64,000 bases of DNA, taken from the NCBI GenBank assembly GCA_003225295.1, contig QHYZ01000049.1, positions 1 through 64,000 of the forward strand. Direction: 5' to 3'. Below, piece after piece: positions 25,428 through 34,039 of this stretch; position 1 is the stretch's first letter; each line of letters opens with the position of its first letter. The DNA is from Acidobacteriota bacterium (GTDB lineage Bacteria; Acidobacteriota; Terriglobia; Acidiferrales; UBA7541). The position numbers and the translations under genes were made by a program. The notes under the pieces are model-generated. The model saw only the letters and a list, made by a program, of their open reading frames with translations. It was not told the origin of the DNA and did no database searches.

Positions 25428-26633
25428 CTAGACGCGTTCGAGAATTAGGGCAATTCCTTGCCCCACGCCGATGCACATGGTGCAGAGCGCATATCTGCCA
25501 TTGGTTCGCAAGAGCTGATAAAGCGCCGTGGTTACTAGCCGTGCGCCACTGGCACCCAAAGGGTGCCCGAGTGCAATCGCGCCACCGTTCGGATTCACGT
25601 GGGTCGCATCGTCCGGAATTCCCAATTCGCGCAAGACCGCCAGCGCTTGTGACGCGAACGCTTCATTCAATTCCACGACGTCCATTTGCCCAACCGATAA
25701 TCCTGCCTTCGCCAGAACTTTTCGCGTCGCAGGAACTGGACCCATACCCATGATTCGTGGAGCGACGCCCGCCGCCGCCGCCGCAACGACTCGGACTTTT
25801 GGCGTCAATCCGTGCCGTTTCACCGCGGCCTCTGAAGCCAGCAGCAATGCACAAGCTCCATCATTCACTCCAGAAGCATTTCCAGCAGTGATCGTGCCAT
25901 GTGGTTTCACCACGGGTTTCAGTTTCGAAAGCGCCTCCAGCGTCGTGTCCGGCCGGGGATGCTCATCCTCTGAGAAAAGAAACGGTTCACCCGTCTTTTG
26001 TGGAATCGGCACGACCAAAGTTTCCTGTTTCAACCTGCCGCTCCGGATGGCCTCGGCCGCGCGCTGCTGGCTCCTGAGTGCGAACAGATCTTGATCCTCG
26101 CGAGAGATATGAAATTCTTCGGCGACGTTCTCGCCGGTTTCCGCCATGGAATCAACACCGTATGTTGCTTTCATACAGGGGTTTATGAATCGCCAGCCGA
26201 TCGTGGTGTCTTCCATTTTCATCGAGCGCGAATACGCAGCATCCGCCTTCGCGACCACAAAGGGTGCTCGCGACATGCTCTCGACGCCCCCGGCAATCAT
26301 GAGATTTGTCTCGCCGCATTTGATGGCTCGCGCGGCAGTCGCGATGGCGTCCATGCTCGAACCGCAAAGCCGGTTAACCGTGGTGCCCGGCACTTCTTTC
26401 GACAAGCCCGCTAGCAAGAGCGCCATCCGGGCAACGTTTCGATTGTCTTCGCCTGCTTGATTGGCGCAGCCATAGACGACGTCATCAACCATGCTCCACT
26501 CGACACCGGGGTTGCGCGTAATCAGAGCTCTGATCGGTATTCCCGCGAGATTATCGGCGCGAATCGCCGCAAGGAGTCCGCCGTACCGTCCGAATGGCGT
26601 TCGAATGGCGTCGCAGATGTATGCAGTCTCCAT
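25428..26633 (-). CDS. pcaF: 3-oxoadipyl-CoA thiolase
   Basis: This 401-residue thiolase would cleave 3-oxoadipyl-CoA to succinyl-CoA and acetyl-CoA. The nucleophilic cysteine is in NRLCGSSMDAI near residue 89, and the other active-site parts are VELNEAFASQ, NPNGGAIALGHPLGASGAR (His) and CIGVGQGIA (Cys). IRTPFGRYGG and NRNVARMALLLAGL are typical of PcaF/PaaJ-type thiolases. It precedes pcaB, pcaD and pcaC, which supports the beta-ketoadipate role over general acetyl-CoA acetyltransferase. Confidence 0.9.
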   Translation of the reverse strand: METAYICDAIRTPFGRYGGLLAAIRADNLAGIPIRALITRNPGVEWSMVDDVVYGCANQAGEDNRNVARMALLLAGLSKEVPGTTVNRLCGSSMDAIATAARAIKCGETNLMIAGGVESMSRAPFVVAKADAAYSRSMKMEDTTIGWRFINPCMKATYGVDSMAETGENVAEEFHISREDQDLFALRSQQRAAEAIRSGRLKQETLVVPIPQKTGEPFLFSEDEHPRPDTTLEALSKLKPVVKPHGTITAGNASGVNDGACALLLASEAAVKRHGLTPKVRVVAAAAAGVAPRIMGMGPVPATRKVLAKAGLSVGQMDVVELNEAFASQALAVLRELGIPDDATHVNPNGGAIALGHPLGASGARLVTTALYQLLRTNGRYALCTMCIGVGQGIALILERV

Positions 26634-27350
26634 GGTTATCCTTGGAATTTCCTCCTACCCGTCCTAGCCGTAGAGCCCCGGCGTTCAGACCGGGGATATC
26701 CTTACTTTTTTCTTCGGTTTGTTCTATCAGCCTCGCGTCCAAAAGACCTATGGGCGGATAGCCCAAAAGTTAAGCCTCTTCGTTGTCCTCGCCTGAAGTA
26801 AGGGCGCTGTGGGAGGAACCCACCGGACCAACATCCGGCTCCGTAGGAATCCTCTCCCTTTTGGGAGAGGAGAATGCGCCAACTCTAGTTTATACGCAAC
26901 GGCTGCGGCGCGCGCTACCCGAACATTCATCTTGCCGAATTGGACCAGGTCACTACTTCGTTGGCCGAGAGCTCCGTCGTCCTTCTGGAGCCACCTTGTT
27001 TTCATGCCAGGTGGGTGCGCCGAAGGCGCATGAAGTTTCCCAGGGAAGGAAGCCCTACGTCGTTGATTCGGCAAGACCGAGCCGTGGGCTGTATTCATCC
27101 TTTGTTGTGGCTCTCCGAGAGCCATGAATTACTTGTTGCTGGGAGCTTCAACAGGATTAAGGCGCGCCGCGCGCGGCGGGTATAGTCCAACGGTGAAGGA
27201 GACGTCGCCGGCCGCGCCAAGGACCCAGCTGTTAGGCGATTTTCTTGGCTCCCTTGAAACGAATCTTCAAAGCCTGATCAAGGGAACCAAGTTGCGTCGG
27301 CAGGTATCGCCCGCAGAGAAAACGCTTTCGAGGACCGGGAAGCCCAGCGG
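26634..27350. other. Gene-poor gap upstream of pcaF
   Basis: I see no gene in these 717 bases. Open frames in all directions are short and low in codon character. Two small hairpins stand out: CCCCGG/CCGGGG around an 8-base loop near 26677-26696, and the stronger TCCTCTCCC-TTTT-GGGAGAGGA at 26850-26871. The pca promoter must lie here. The segment may be the worn remains of older sequence. Confidence 0.45.
26850..26871. repeat. Perfect 9-bp hairpin with TTTT loop
   Basis: Arms TCCTCTCCC and GGGAGAGGA are perfectly complementary around TTTT. It is not followed by a T-run on either strand, so it is not a standard terminator. It lies about 220 bases upstream of pcaF. Confidence 0.45.
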
Positions 27351-28028
27351 CTACTTTCGTTTGATCTCAACAGGCTGAAGCAGTTTGAAATCGAGTGCCG
27401 TCTCCGCAGCTAGCGTGAGCTCGCGATTGCCGGTGAATCCCGCACCACCGGTACCCGCTGCAGCACCGATCAACGCACCGATGGCAGCGCCCTTGCCGCC
27501 ACCAGCGATCGCTCCGATAGCCGCTCCGCCGGCTGCGCCACCGCCTACCATGGTCGCAGTGCGTTTGCCTTTTCCCTTGCTGGACATAGTTGGTGCGGAC
27601 GTTTGAATCTCATAATCCTTCCCGTTTACGGTGACGCTCTCAAGTGTGAGCGCCAGCGTAGCACCGCCTTTGAATCGTCCCGCAGCTTTCGCATCCTTTA
27701 CGACTCCCTCGGCGCGCGCACCCTTCGGGATAGCAACCTTGTCGTCGACTTCAACGGGAGACTCGACGGTCGCTGAGAACTTGTCTCCGGACTTGCTTGT
27801 TTTCGAACTTATGGTTTGATCCAGGACGACGGTGATAACGGTCTCAGCGGGAACGACCAGCGGTCTTGGTTCGATGGCTTTTTTCACGGCGGTTTTTGCC
27901 GCTTCTGCTATGGACGGAGAAGAGCTAGCGTCCGGGCCGGCTTGCTGGTCAGCCGGCTTTTGGCACCCTGCGACCAGCATGCCCACAGATAAAGCAGACA
28001 ACCAGATTGTATCGAGACGACGATTCAT
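27351..28028 (-). CDS. Lipoprotein with glycine-zipper segment
   Basis: The product has a lipoprotein signal (hydrophobic [12 protein letters not shown], with Cys at about residue 22), a spacer, and then a beta-rich domain starting [15 protein letters not shown]. That domain goes on with [28 protein letters not shown] and [15 protein letters not shown] glycine-zipper membrane segment ([16 protein letters not shown] and following) spans about residues 165-205. The ATG at 28028 is chosen for GGAGG just upstream and the signal that follows; it gives 225 residues. A second protein with the same layout lies at 48302-49273. The family is common in acidobacteria as far as I recall, with unknown function; envelope location is likely. 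Confidence 0.8.
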   Translation of the reverse strand: MNRRLDTIWLSALSVGMLVAGCQKPADQQAGPDASSSPSIAEAAKTAVKKAIEPRPLVVPAETVITVVLDQTISSKTSKSGDKFSATVESPVEVDDKVAIPKGARAEGVVKDAKAAGRFKGGATLALTLESVTVNGKDYEIQTSAPTMSSKGKGKRTATMVGGGAAGGAAIGAIAGGGKGAAIGALIGAAAGTGGAGFTGNRELTLAAETALDFKLLQPVEIKRK

Positions 28029-28716
28029 CAAATCCTCCACAGGCTGGACCGTATTCTTCAAACATACTCTCATCCATTGTGAAGTCAATTTGCCTTGGTC
28101 ACATTGGTCAAATGCTCGAATTTTGTTCCCGGGAACAAGATCGGCGTTATGTTCCGGATGGTGTTCAGACGTTCAGGACTGTTTGAATTTATAGTGGTTT
28201 ACGGCCACTGAATCCAAGTTCGTTACGATTCTCCTGGCCCGCGGCACCTAACTGATGAATCCCTTTCACCGCATTGGGGAGCTACAGAAACGAAGGCTTG
28301 ACATGGGGCGCGCTGTCACTCCTTGCTGATGCTGGTATCTCGCTCCGCCACTCGCGGACGACAGATCGTCGTACAGAACAGCAACCACGGTAGTATTCCA
28401 CCAGATGTTGTGATTGCTGCGATTCGCGACGTCGTAACAGAGGTCCGTAGAGAAGGGGCCAGGCATTAGCCAACTCCTCTCCGCTACCGACTGGATGGCT
28501 ACCGACTGATGCCGTACTGCTGCTGACCTGACGGATGCGGTCGCACAATAGAACGAAAAGCCGGAATCTTCGGGTGCTCTTGTGTTTTCAATAACTTCCG
28601 TAGAATCAATAGAGGTGGTCTGTCAAAGAAGTCAGTTTTGCGAGCTTCGGCAGGTTTTGTGTCACACTTATGGCACAGTTTTCGCAAGGGCGATATGATT
28701 TGTGAAGAGGATTGCA
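28029..28716. other. Gene-poor gap before the antitoxin gene
   Basis: No gene is supported in this 688-base stretch. It contains a short direct repeat (GCTACCGACTG twice near 28480-28507), and the last 100 bases contain TGTGTCACACTTATGGCACA, a weak dyad that could be an autoregulatory site for the toxin-antitoxin pair. The promoter of the lipoprotein gene should lie at the left end. Confidence 0.4.
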
Positions 28717-28965
28717 ATGACGACCGAGCGAATCGACATTGACCCGACGATTATGATGGGGAAACCAGTGATTCGAGGGACGCGAATCACCGTCGAGCTG
28801 ATCCTACGTAAACTCGCCGAGGGCACAAGCGAGGGTGATCTTCTGGAAGATTACCCGTACATCGCAACGGAAGACGTCCGGGCAGCAGTACCCTATGGTG
28901 CGGCAAGCGTCGCGCACGAGGAAGTGGCGTTGCTTCCAAACGAGCCACTCGCGAGCAAACCCTAG
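28717..28965 (+). CDS. DUF433 family antitoxin
   Basis: This 82-residue protein belongs to the DUF433 family, small winged-helix-like proteins commonly paired with a DUF5615 PIN-like partner. The family core RIDIDPTIMMGKPVIRGTRI and the following TVELILRKLAEGTSEGDLL, DYPYIATEDVRAA are intact. GAAGAGG at 28704-28710 supports the ATG at 28717. The partner gene follows after three bases but is broken, so this antitoxin is probably an orphan. The C-terminal tail is short, as is usual. Confidence 0.88.
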   Translation: MTTERIDIDPTIMMGKPVIRGTRITVELILRKLAEGTSEGDLLEDYPYIATEDVRAAVPYGAASVAHEEVALLPNEPLASKP

Positions 28966-28968
28966 CGC

Positions 28969-29305
28969 ATGAACTTCTTGGCCGACGAAAGCTGTGCCAG
29001 GCCTGTAATCCAGGCGTTGTGCGAAGCGGGTCACGACGTGGTTGCCATCGCCGAAATTGCGAGGGGTGCGACTGATGACCAAGTGCTGGAGCAGAGGTGC
29101 TCATCACAGAGGACCGCGATTTCGGCGAATTGGTTTACGCACGCGGTCGTTTATCAGCCGGGGTAATCCTGGTAAGGTTCCCAGCCGAGCTCGCCGTGCT
29201 AAGTCTGCGACAGTAATTGAGGCGGTGTCCAGGTTAGGTTCGCGGCTGCGAGATGCCTTTACCGTAGTGGAGCCCGGACGAGTGCGCATAAGCAACAGAC
29301 CGTGA
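28969..29305 (+). pseudogene. DUF5615 (PIN-like) toxin, broken by two frameshifts
   Basis: The gene starts normally as MNFLADESCARPVIQALCEAGHDVV... through ATDDQVLE. The family's next block, EVLITEDRDFGELVY and GRLSAGVILVRF, is found but in another frame from about 29094, so a frame-changing deletion lies near 29085-29094. That frame ends in TAA at 29214. The expected C-terminus, VIEAVSRLGSRLRDAF and VVEPGRVRI, follows in yet another frame from about 29207 to 29305. All parts of the family are present, in order, in three frames. The acidic LADES and TEDRDF motifs are those expected for the nuclease site. No functional toxin can be made. Confidence 0.78.
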
Positions 29306-29498
29306 CCTTCGGTTCTGCAAAGTATTAAAAATAGCGGGCGAGCCATATAAGCCGGATTCCGGGATTCCAACTTTTACCCGCCCTAGAGCGGTGGTGCTCT
29401 TTGCGCAAACACGCGCCCACATTGTCTTGACACTCCTTGGCACTCCATCCAAACTGAATCTCCCCCTTCTCGCAAATCTAAGTGTTTCGTGTGAGCCG

Positions 29499-30194
29499 AT
29501 GCGCATTCTTGTCGCCGAAGATGACGCGCCGCTTGCAGAATTTCTGCACCAGCGGCTGGAACAAGAGCAATTCGCGGTAGAACTGGTTTCCAATGGGGCG
29601 GAGGCTGAACGGCTGGCCTCCGAGCAGCCCTATGATCTCGTGATCCTGGATCTCAATTTGCCAGGAGCCGGCGGGCTGGATGTCCTTCGCGGGATTCGCT
29701 CCAAATGGCCGGATTTGCCGGTGGTCATGGTGACGGACGCGAGCATAGTTGAGGAACGCGTCCGTTGGCTCGATGCCGGTGCGGACGACTATGTCGCCAA
29801 GCCTTTTGCCTTTGTCGAACTTGCCGCGCGCATTCGCGCTGTTCTGCGCAGAAGGAACCGGCCCGCGCGCGCGATTCTGCGGATTGAAGACCTGGAGGTC
29901 GACCGCGTCAGCCACACGGTGCGGCGTGGAATTCACAACATCGAACTCAGCCCAAAGGAATTCGCTTTGCTTGAATTCCTGATGCGCCACGAAGGCCGAC
30001 CGGTTTCACGTGCGGCCATTGTCGAGCAGGTCTGGAAACTCAATTTTGACGCCATAACGAATGTCGTGGACGTGTACATCAATTATCTTCGCCGCAAGGT
30101 GGATTTCGGATACAACCGGGCTCTGATTCGAACCATTCGGGGTGTCGGCTACCAGATTGGCGGAAACGGACGGCGCGCTCAATCGCCGGACTGA
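29499..30194 (+). CDS. OmpR/PhoB-type response regulator
   Basis: This is a two-domain transcription regulator of 231 residues. The receiver domain has the acidic pair EDD at residues 7-9, the phosphoacceptor Asp in LVILDLNLPG near 51, Thr/Ser near 79 (MVTDAS) and Lys in YVAKPFAF near 101. The C-terminal winged helix (residues 125-222) has LSPKEFALLEFLM, VDVYINYLRRKVD and LIRTIRGVGYQI. The ATG at 29499 fits the domain start, though no ribosome-binding site is clear. No histidine kinase is adjacent, so the partner and target genes are unknown. Confidence 0.9.
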   Translation: MRILVAEDDAPLAEFLHQRLEQEQFAVELVSNGAEAERLASEQPYDLVILDLNLPGAGGLDVLRGIRSKWPDLPVVMVTDASIVEERVRWLDAGADDYVAKPFAFVELAARIRAVLRRRNRPARAILRIEDLEVDRVSHTVRRGIHNIELSPKEFALLEFLMRHEGRPVSRAAIVEQVWKLNFDAITNVVDVYINYLRRKVDFGYNRALIRTIRGVGYQIGGNGRRAQSPD

Positions 30195-30269
30195 AATCCG
30201 CATTCAATTTCCATTCCGGGAAATTATTTTCGAGCGCGGCCTCGCGCCGAGTTTGCTATCCTACGCCGC

Positions 30270-31235
30270 GTGAAACCTCTTTTCCTGATTGATACCGACA
30301 CCGCTTCCGATGACGCCGTGGCCTTGATCATGGCACTGCGCTCTCCTCAAGTACTCGTGCTGGCCATTACCACGGTTGCGGGGAACGTAGCCGTTCAGCA
30401 GTCCACGCGCAATGCGCTCTTCACCGCGGAACTCTGCAGCTCGGACGTCCCCGTCTTCATGGGCGCGGAAAAACCGCTGAATCGCGCGCACCAGAGCGCG
30501 CACTGGTTTCATGGCCAGGATGGTCTGGGAGACCATGATTACCCGGCTCCCCGCAGGGCACCGGAAAAACAGCATGCCGCCGAAGCCATCGTTCGAACGA
30601 TCGAATCCAACCCGGGCCTGGTATTGGTGACCTTGGGACCTCTTACGAATGTGGCTTTGGCTTTGCAGCGGAAAGCAGACATCGCCGCCAAGGTCGGCCG
30701 CTGCGTGGTGATGGGCGGTGCACCGTGTTGCGAGGGGAACGTGACTCCGGCCGCCGAGTACAACATTTGGTGCGATCCTGAAGCTGCGCGAATCGTGCTG
30801 CACAGTGGACTTCCGGTGGAGCTGGTGGGTTGGCACCTCTGCCGAGGTGAAGCCGCATTGAACCCAGAGGACATCAAATATGTGCTGAGCCTTGGCACGC
30901 CGCAGGCGCGCTTCGCCATTGAATGCAACAGCCGTGCTCAACAAGCCTATTTCGAGCAGACCGGTGAACGTGGAATTTCCTTGCCGGACCCTGTGGCGAT
31001 GTCCATCGCGCTGGACCCGGCGATTGTCACCCAGCAAACCGAGAATTATGTGGACGTGGAAACCTCCAGCGAATTGACTTTGGGAATGACCGTGGTAGAT
31101 CGTCTCAACGTGGCAGGGAACGACCGCAATCGTGCGGTTTGGGCGCCGATTTTGGATCGAGGCGAGAAAGCCAAGGTCCACTGGACCATCGACAATGCGC
31201 GGTGGAAGCGCACCCTGTATTCTGCGCTGTGCTAA
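30270..31235 (+). CDS. Inosine-uridine preferring nucleoside hydrolase
   Basis: This enzyme would split ribonucleosides into base and ribose. The calcium-binding motif DTDTASDDAVAL at the N-terminus replaces the more usual DTDPGxDD but keeps the three aspartates. Further marks are VTLGPLTNVALAL, VVMGGAPCCEGNVTPAAEYNIWCDPEAA and LPDPVAMSIALD, which carry the remaining metal and ribose contacts. It has 321 residues from a GTG start at 30270. It stands alone. By releasing purine bases it could feed the purine operon at the left of the window. Confidence 0.9.
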   Translation: MKPLFLIDTDTASDDAVALIMALRSPQVLVLAITTVAGNVAVQQSTRNALFTAELCSSDVPVFMGAEKPLNRAHQSAHWFHGQDGLGDHDYPAPRRAPEKQHAAEAIVRTIESNPGLVLVTLGPLTNVALALQRKADIAAKVGRCVVMGGAPCCEGNVTPAAEYNIWCDPEAARIVLHSGLPVELVGWHLCRGEAALNPEDIKYVLSLGTPQARFAIECNSRAQQAYFEQTGERGISLPDPVAMSIALDPAIVTQQTENYVDVETSSELTLGMTVVDRLNVAGNDRNRAVWAPILDRGEKAKVHWTIDNARWKRTLYSALC

Positions 31236-31381
31236 TACGACCAAGGTCCGCCTGGCCTAAAGTATAGATATCAAGTAACTTACGTAAACAAATGGGGCTA
31301 AACCCGGTTCCCTCCGCGCAACGGGGGAGCAGCATCATCCCGCGGGTGGGCAACTTCTTTCCCATTACGGTGTTCTACCTA

Positions 31382-31410
31382 ATGGGAGCCATAAGATGTT
31401 ACGCTCCCAT
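31382..31410. repeat. 8-bp inverted repeat in the leader of the first FecR gene
   Basis: ATGGGAGC and GCTCCCAT are separated by 13 bases. The repeat lies 60 bases before the start codon, in a 234-base gap with no gene. It might be an operator or an RNA hairpin. Confidence 0.35.
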
Positions 31411-31469
31411 CGGCCGGAACATTTGCCCGAGCCTAGGCTGGCCGCCCGGCCGCAGAACCGAGGGTTGTC

Positions 31470-33644
31470 ATGACGACATTTACCGGTAAGAGCAGGCGAG
31501 GCTTGCTGGTGGGTTTTTTGGCCGGTGTTTTGATCCTGGTGGCTTCGCAGGCGCGAGCAGATGAAGAAAAAGACCCGCCCACACGCGTCGCACGCATCAG
31601 CTACGTCGATGGTTCCGTCTCCCTGCAGCCCGGTGGACAAGGCGATTGGGGCAGCGCCGCGAAAAATCGTCCGGTGACCATCGGCGACAAAATCTGGGTT
31701 GACAAAGATTCCCGCGCTGAATTGCAAGCCGGCACAGCCGCCATCCATCTCGGCAGTATGACCGCTCTGTCGTTCCTAAATCTTGACCAGGGCATCACGC
31801 AGATGCGCCTTGCGGAAGGCAGCATCAACTTCCGCGTCAGTGAACTGCGCGAGGACGACCTTTACGAAGTTGACGCCCCGAACCTGGCTTTCACCGTGAA
31901 GCAGGCGGGGGCGTTTCGCATTGACGTAAATGAAAACGGCGACTCTGCGCGTGTGACCGTGATTCGCGGCGAGGGGGAAGTTACCGCCGGCGGCAAGACC
32001 TATGAAGTGCATCCCGGTGAGCGCGGGGAATTCACCGGTACGGACCGCATCGACTACGTCATTCAAAAAGCTCCCGGTCCCGACGGCCTCGACAGCTGGG
32101 CCGCTGAGCGCGACCGCAAAGAAGACAACTCGGCCTCCGCGCGCTACGTATCGCGCGACATGGTCGGTTATGACGACCTCGACGACTACGGCACCTGGCG
32201 CGATGAGCCTGAATACGGACACGTTTGGTATCCCGCTGCGGTTGACCCCGGATGGGCTCCCTACAGCAATGGCTATTGGAACTGGGTTGGGCCGTGGGGC
32301 TGGACCTGGGTTGACTATTCTCCGTGGGGCTTTGCTCCATTCCACTACGGCCGTTGGGCGTTCGTCGGCGGCGCTTGGGGTTGGTGCCCGGGCCCGATTT
32401 TTGGCGCGCCCATTTATGGGCCTGCGTTTGTAGGTTTTTTTGGCGGCGGTTTCGGATTTGGAGTTGGCTGGTTTCCGCTGGGCTTTGGCGAACCGTTCTT
32501 TCCGTGGTTCCACTGCCGCCACGAGTTTATCGAGCGGATCAACATCCACAACACCTTCATTCGCAATAGGAGCGTTCTCAACGGCAGCGCTCGCAATTTC
32601 AATTTCGTACATGCTCGCAACGTGAATGCCGTGACCGTGGCGAATCGCAATGCCTTCATGAACGGCCAAGCCATCAACCGCGGGGCTACCCGCCTCACGG
32701 CAGCTTCGTTGAGAGGCGCGCAAGTGACCAACTCCGTCGGGATCAAGCCGACGCAGCGCAGCTCGCTCGGAGCGGTAAATATCAGATCGCATGTAGCCAC
32801 GCCGCCGGCGGCGGTTCAGAACCGCACCGTGGTCGCGCGCACAGCGCCGGCGCAAGGTGCTTCCCAGATGCATGTTCGCACGTTCAATAGCACTGGCCGC
32901 GTTGGCAATGAGCCTGGAAACCGCGGTCTGAATCAGCGTGAGGGTGCAGCAAATTTGCCATCTCGCAACACTCCTAACACGTCCGGGATGACTGCCCGGC
33001 AACGGGAGCTGTCGCAGAGCCGGCCGCCTTCGTCGATGGCGGGCTCGAACCGGACATCGGCCGCTGCTATTGGTAACACCGCGTCGCGGCGCGCCGACAA
33101 TAGCCCACGCACCTGGGAAGCGCAGGGAAATACAACCGATCGCGGCCGCGCGCCGGCAGGTTTCGGAAGCTCGAATCAGCAGGGAAACCCACGGGCGCAA
33201 ACGGCCCACGAGGCTTCCGGCAACCGTCCGCCGTGGGCACGCGGCGATTCGCAGTCTGCAGCCGTCGGTGGCCGAGGTTCACGGCCTTCGGCGCCAAGCT
33301 ACAACGGCGACCGCCCAAGCTCTTCCAGCAACGGCCGTTCTTACACTCCGCAACGGACCTACAGCAACTCGCCGTCCTACGGGAACCGCGGATACTCGCA
33401 GCCTCGGTCGTACAACCCGCCTCCCACGCGGTCTTACTCGTCGCCGCGGACATACTCCGCCCCTAGCCGTAGCTATCCTGCTCCGTCTCGTTCCTACTCC
33501 GCACCGAGTCGCGGCAATGGTGGCGGGAGTGGGGGTGGTGGCGGCAATCGAGGCGGCGGTGGCGGTGGTGGCGGCAGTCGAGGCGGCGGTGGCGGTGGAA
33601 GCCCGCACGGCGGCGGGAGCTCCACGTCTCACGGCCGTCACTAA
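31470..33644 (+). CDS. Exported FecR-domain/DUF6600 protein with a Gly- and Ser-rich tail
   Basis: This 724-residue protein starts with a signal peptide (GLLVGFLAGVLILVASQARA). A FecR-type beta domain follows at about residues 38-200 (RVARISYVDGSVSLQPGG, EVTAGGKTYEVHPGE). Next comes a tryptophan- and glycine-rich DUF6600-like region (WNWVGPWGWTWVDYSPWGFAPFHYGRW as two overlapping repeats) near 255-300. The rest is low complexity, with Asn/Arg/Thr-rich, then Ser-Tyr-Arg-rich repeats (RSYSAPSRSY type), ending in a run of glycines. The protein should be outside the cytoplasm. It is one of two tandem paralogues. Function is unknown; the tail suggests a surface or matrix role. No TonB or sigma gene is adjacent, so it is not a FecIR sensor. 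Confidence 0.85.
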   Translation: MTTFTGKSRRGLLVGFLAGVLILVASQARADEEKDPPTRVARISYVDGSVSLQPGGQGDWGSAAKNRPVTIGDKIWVDKDSRAELQAGTAAIHLGSMTALSFLNLDQGITQMRLAEGSINFRVSELREDDLYEVDAPNLAFTVKQAGAFRIDVNENGDSARVTVIRGEGEVTAGGKTYEVHPGERGEFTGTDRIDYVIQKAPGPDGLDSWAAERDRKEDNSASARYVSRDMVGYDDLDDYGTWRDEPEYGHVWYPAAVDPGWAPYSNGYWNWVGPWGWTWVDYSPWGFAPFHYGRWAFVGGAWGWCPGPIFGAPIYGPAFVGFFGGGFGFGVGWFPLGFGEPFFPWFHCRHEFIERINIHNTFIRNRSVLNGSARNFNFVHARNVNAVTVANRNAFMNGQAINRGATRLTAASLRGAQVTNSVGIKPTQRSSLGAVNIRSHVATPPAAVQNRTVVARTAPAQGASQMHVRTFNSTGRVGNEPGNRGLNQREGAANLPSRNTPNTSGMTARQRELSQSRPPSSMAGSNRTSAAAIGNTASRRADNSPRTWEAQGNTTDRGRAPAGFGSSNQQGNPRAQTAHEASGNRPPWARGDSQSAAVGGRGSRPSAPSYNGDRPSSSSNGRSYTPQRTYSNSPSYGNRGYSQPRSYNPPPTRSYSSPRTYSAPSRSYPAPSRSYSAPSRGNGGGSGGGGGNRGGGGGGGGSRGGGGGGSPHGGGSSTSHGRH

Positions 33645-34039
33645 TCTCTTTGCCAACTCAGGAGCTCGTCCGGATCTTCCCGTGCGGGTTCTTTCTGTTG
33701 GGAGGATGTTTTGACACTCTTGTTTCCACGCCGATTGAAGTTGTTAAAAATCTCCCGGTCCCGGAGTTTCGTTCTAGTCCCAGTCCTTAGTACAGATCCG
33801 ACGGTTGCATACGCCCTTCAGAAATAGGTCCGCCACAACTCTTTCTATTGTCATGTGTTAGATGAAGTGACGAACCTCCTGTCAGGCGTTTCCTGTTTCG
33901 ACATGCAGAAATGGCCTGACAGGTGCGCTACCCCGATGGAGTGTTAGTGTGCCAAAGGGATAGAAACCAGGTACAAGGCCACGAGAAAAATGCGGCGGAA
34001 TCTAAGAGACGCCGCTCGTGATTCAGGAGAGATTTAGAA
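33645..34039. other. Gap between the two FecR-domain genes
   Basis: This 395-base stretch has no gene. It contains the inverted repeat at 33878-33923 and, just before the next gene, CAGGAGAG as the ribosome-binding site. The separate leader suggests that the second FecR gene has its own promoter. Confidence 0.4.
33878..33923. repeat. Perfect 10-bp inverted repeat
   Basis: CCTGTCAGGC at 33878-33887 pairs exactly with GCCTGACAGG at 33914-33923. The 26-base spacer has further partial pairing. No T-run follows. It could be a weak terminator for the upstream gene or a regulatory site for the downstream one. Confidence 0.5.

Noticed and set aside
26783-27127. Open frame of 114 codons on the plus strand in the gap before pcaF
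   Set aside because: Its sequence has no domain character, and overlapping frames on the other strand are equally long.
31776-33209. A 477-codon open frame on the minus strand
   Set aside because: It is antisense to the first FecR gene, is Arg-rich and has no family features.
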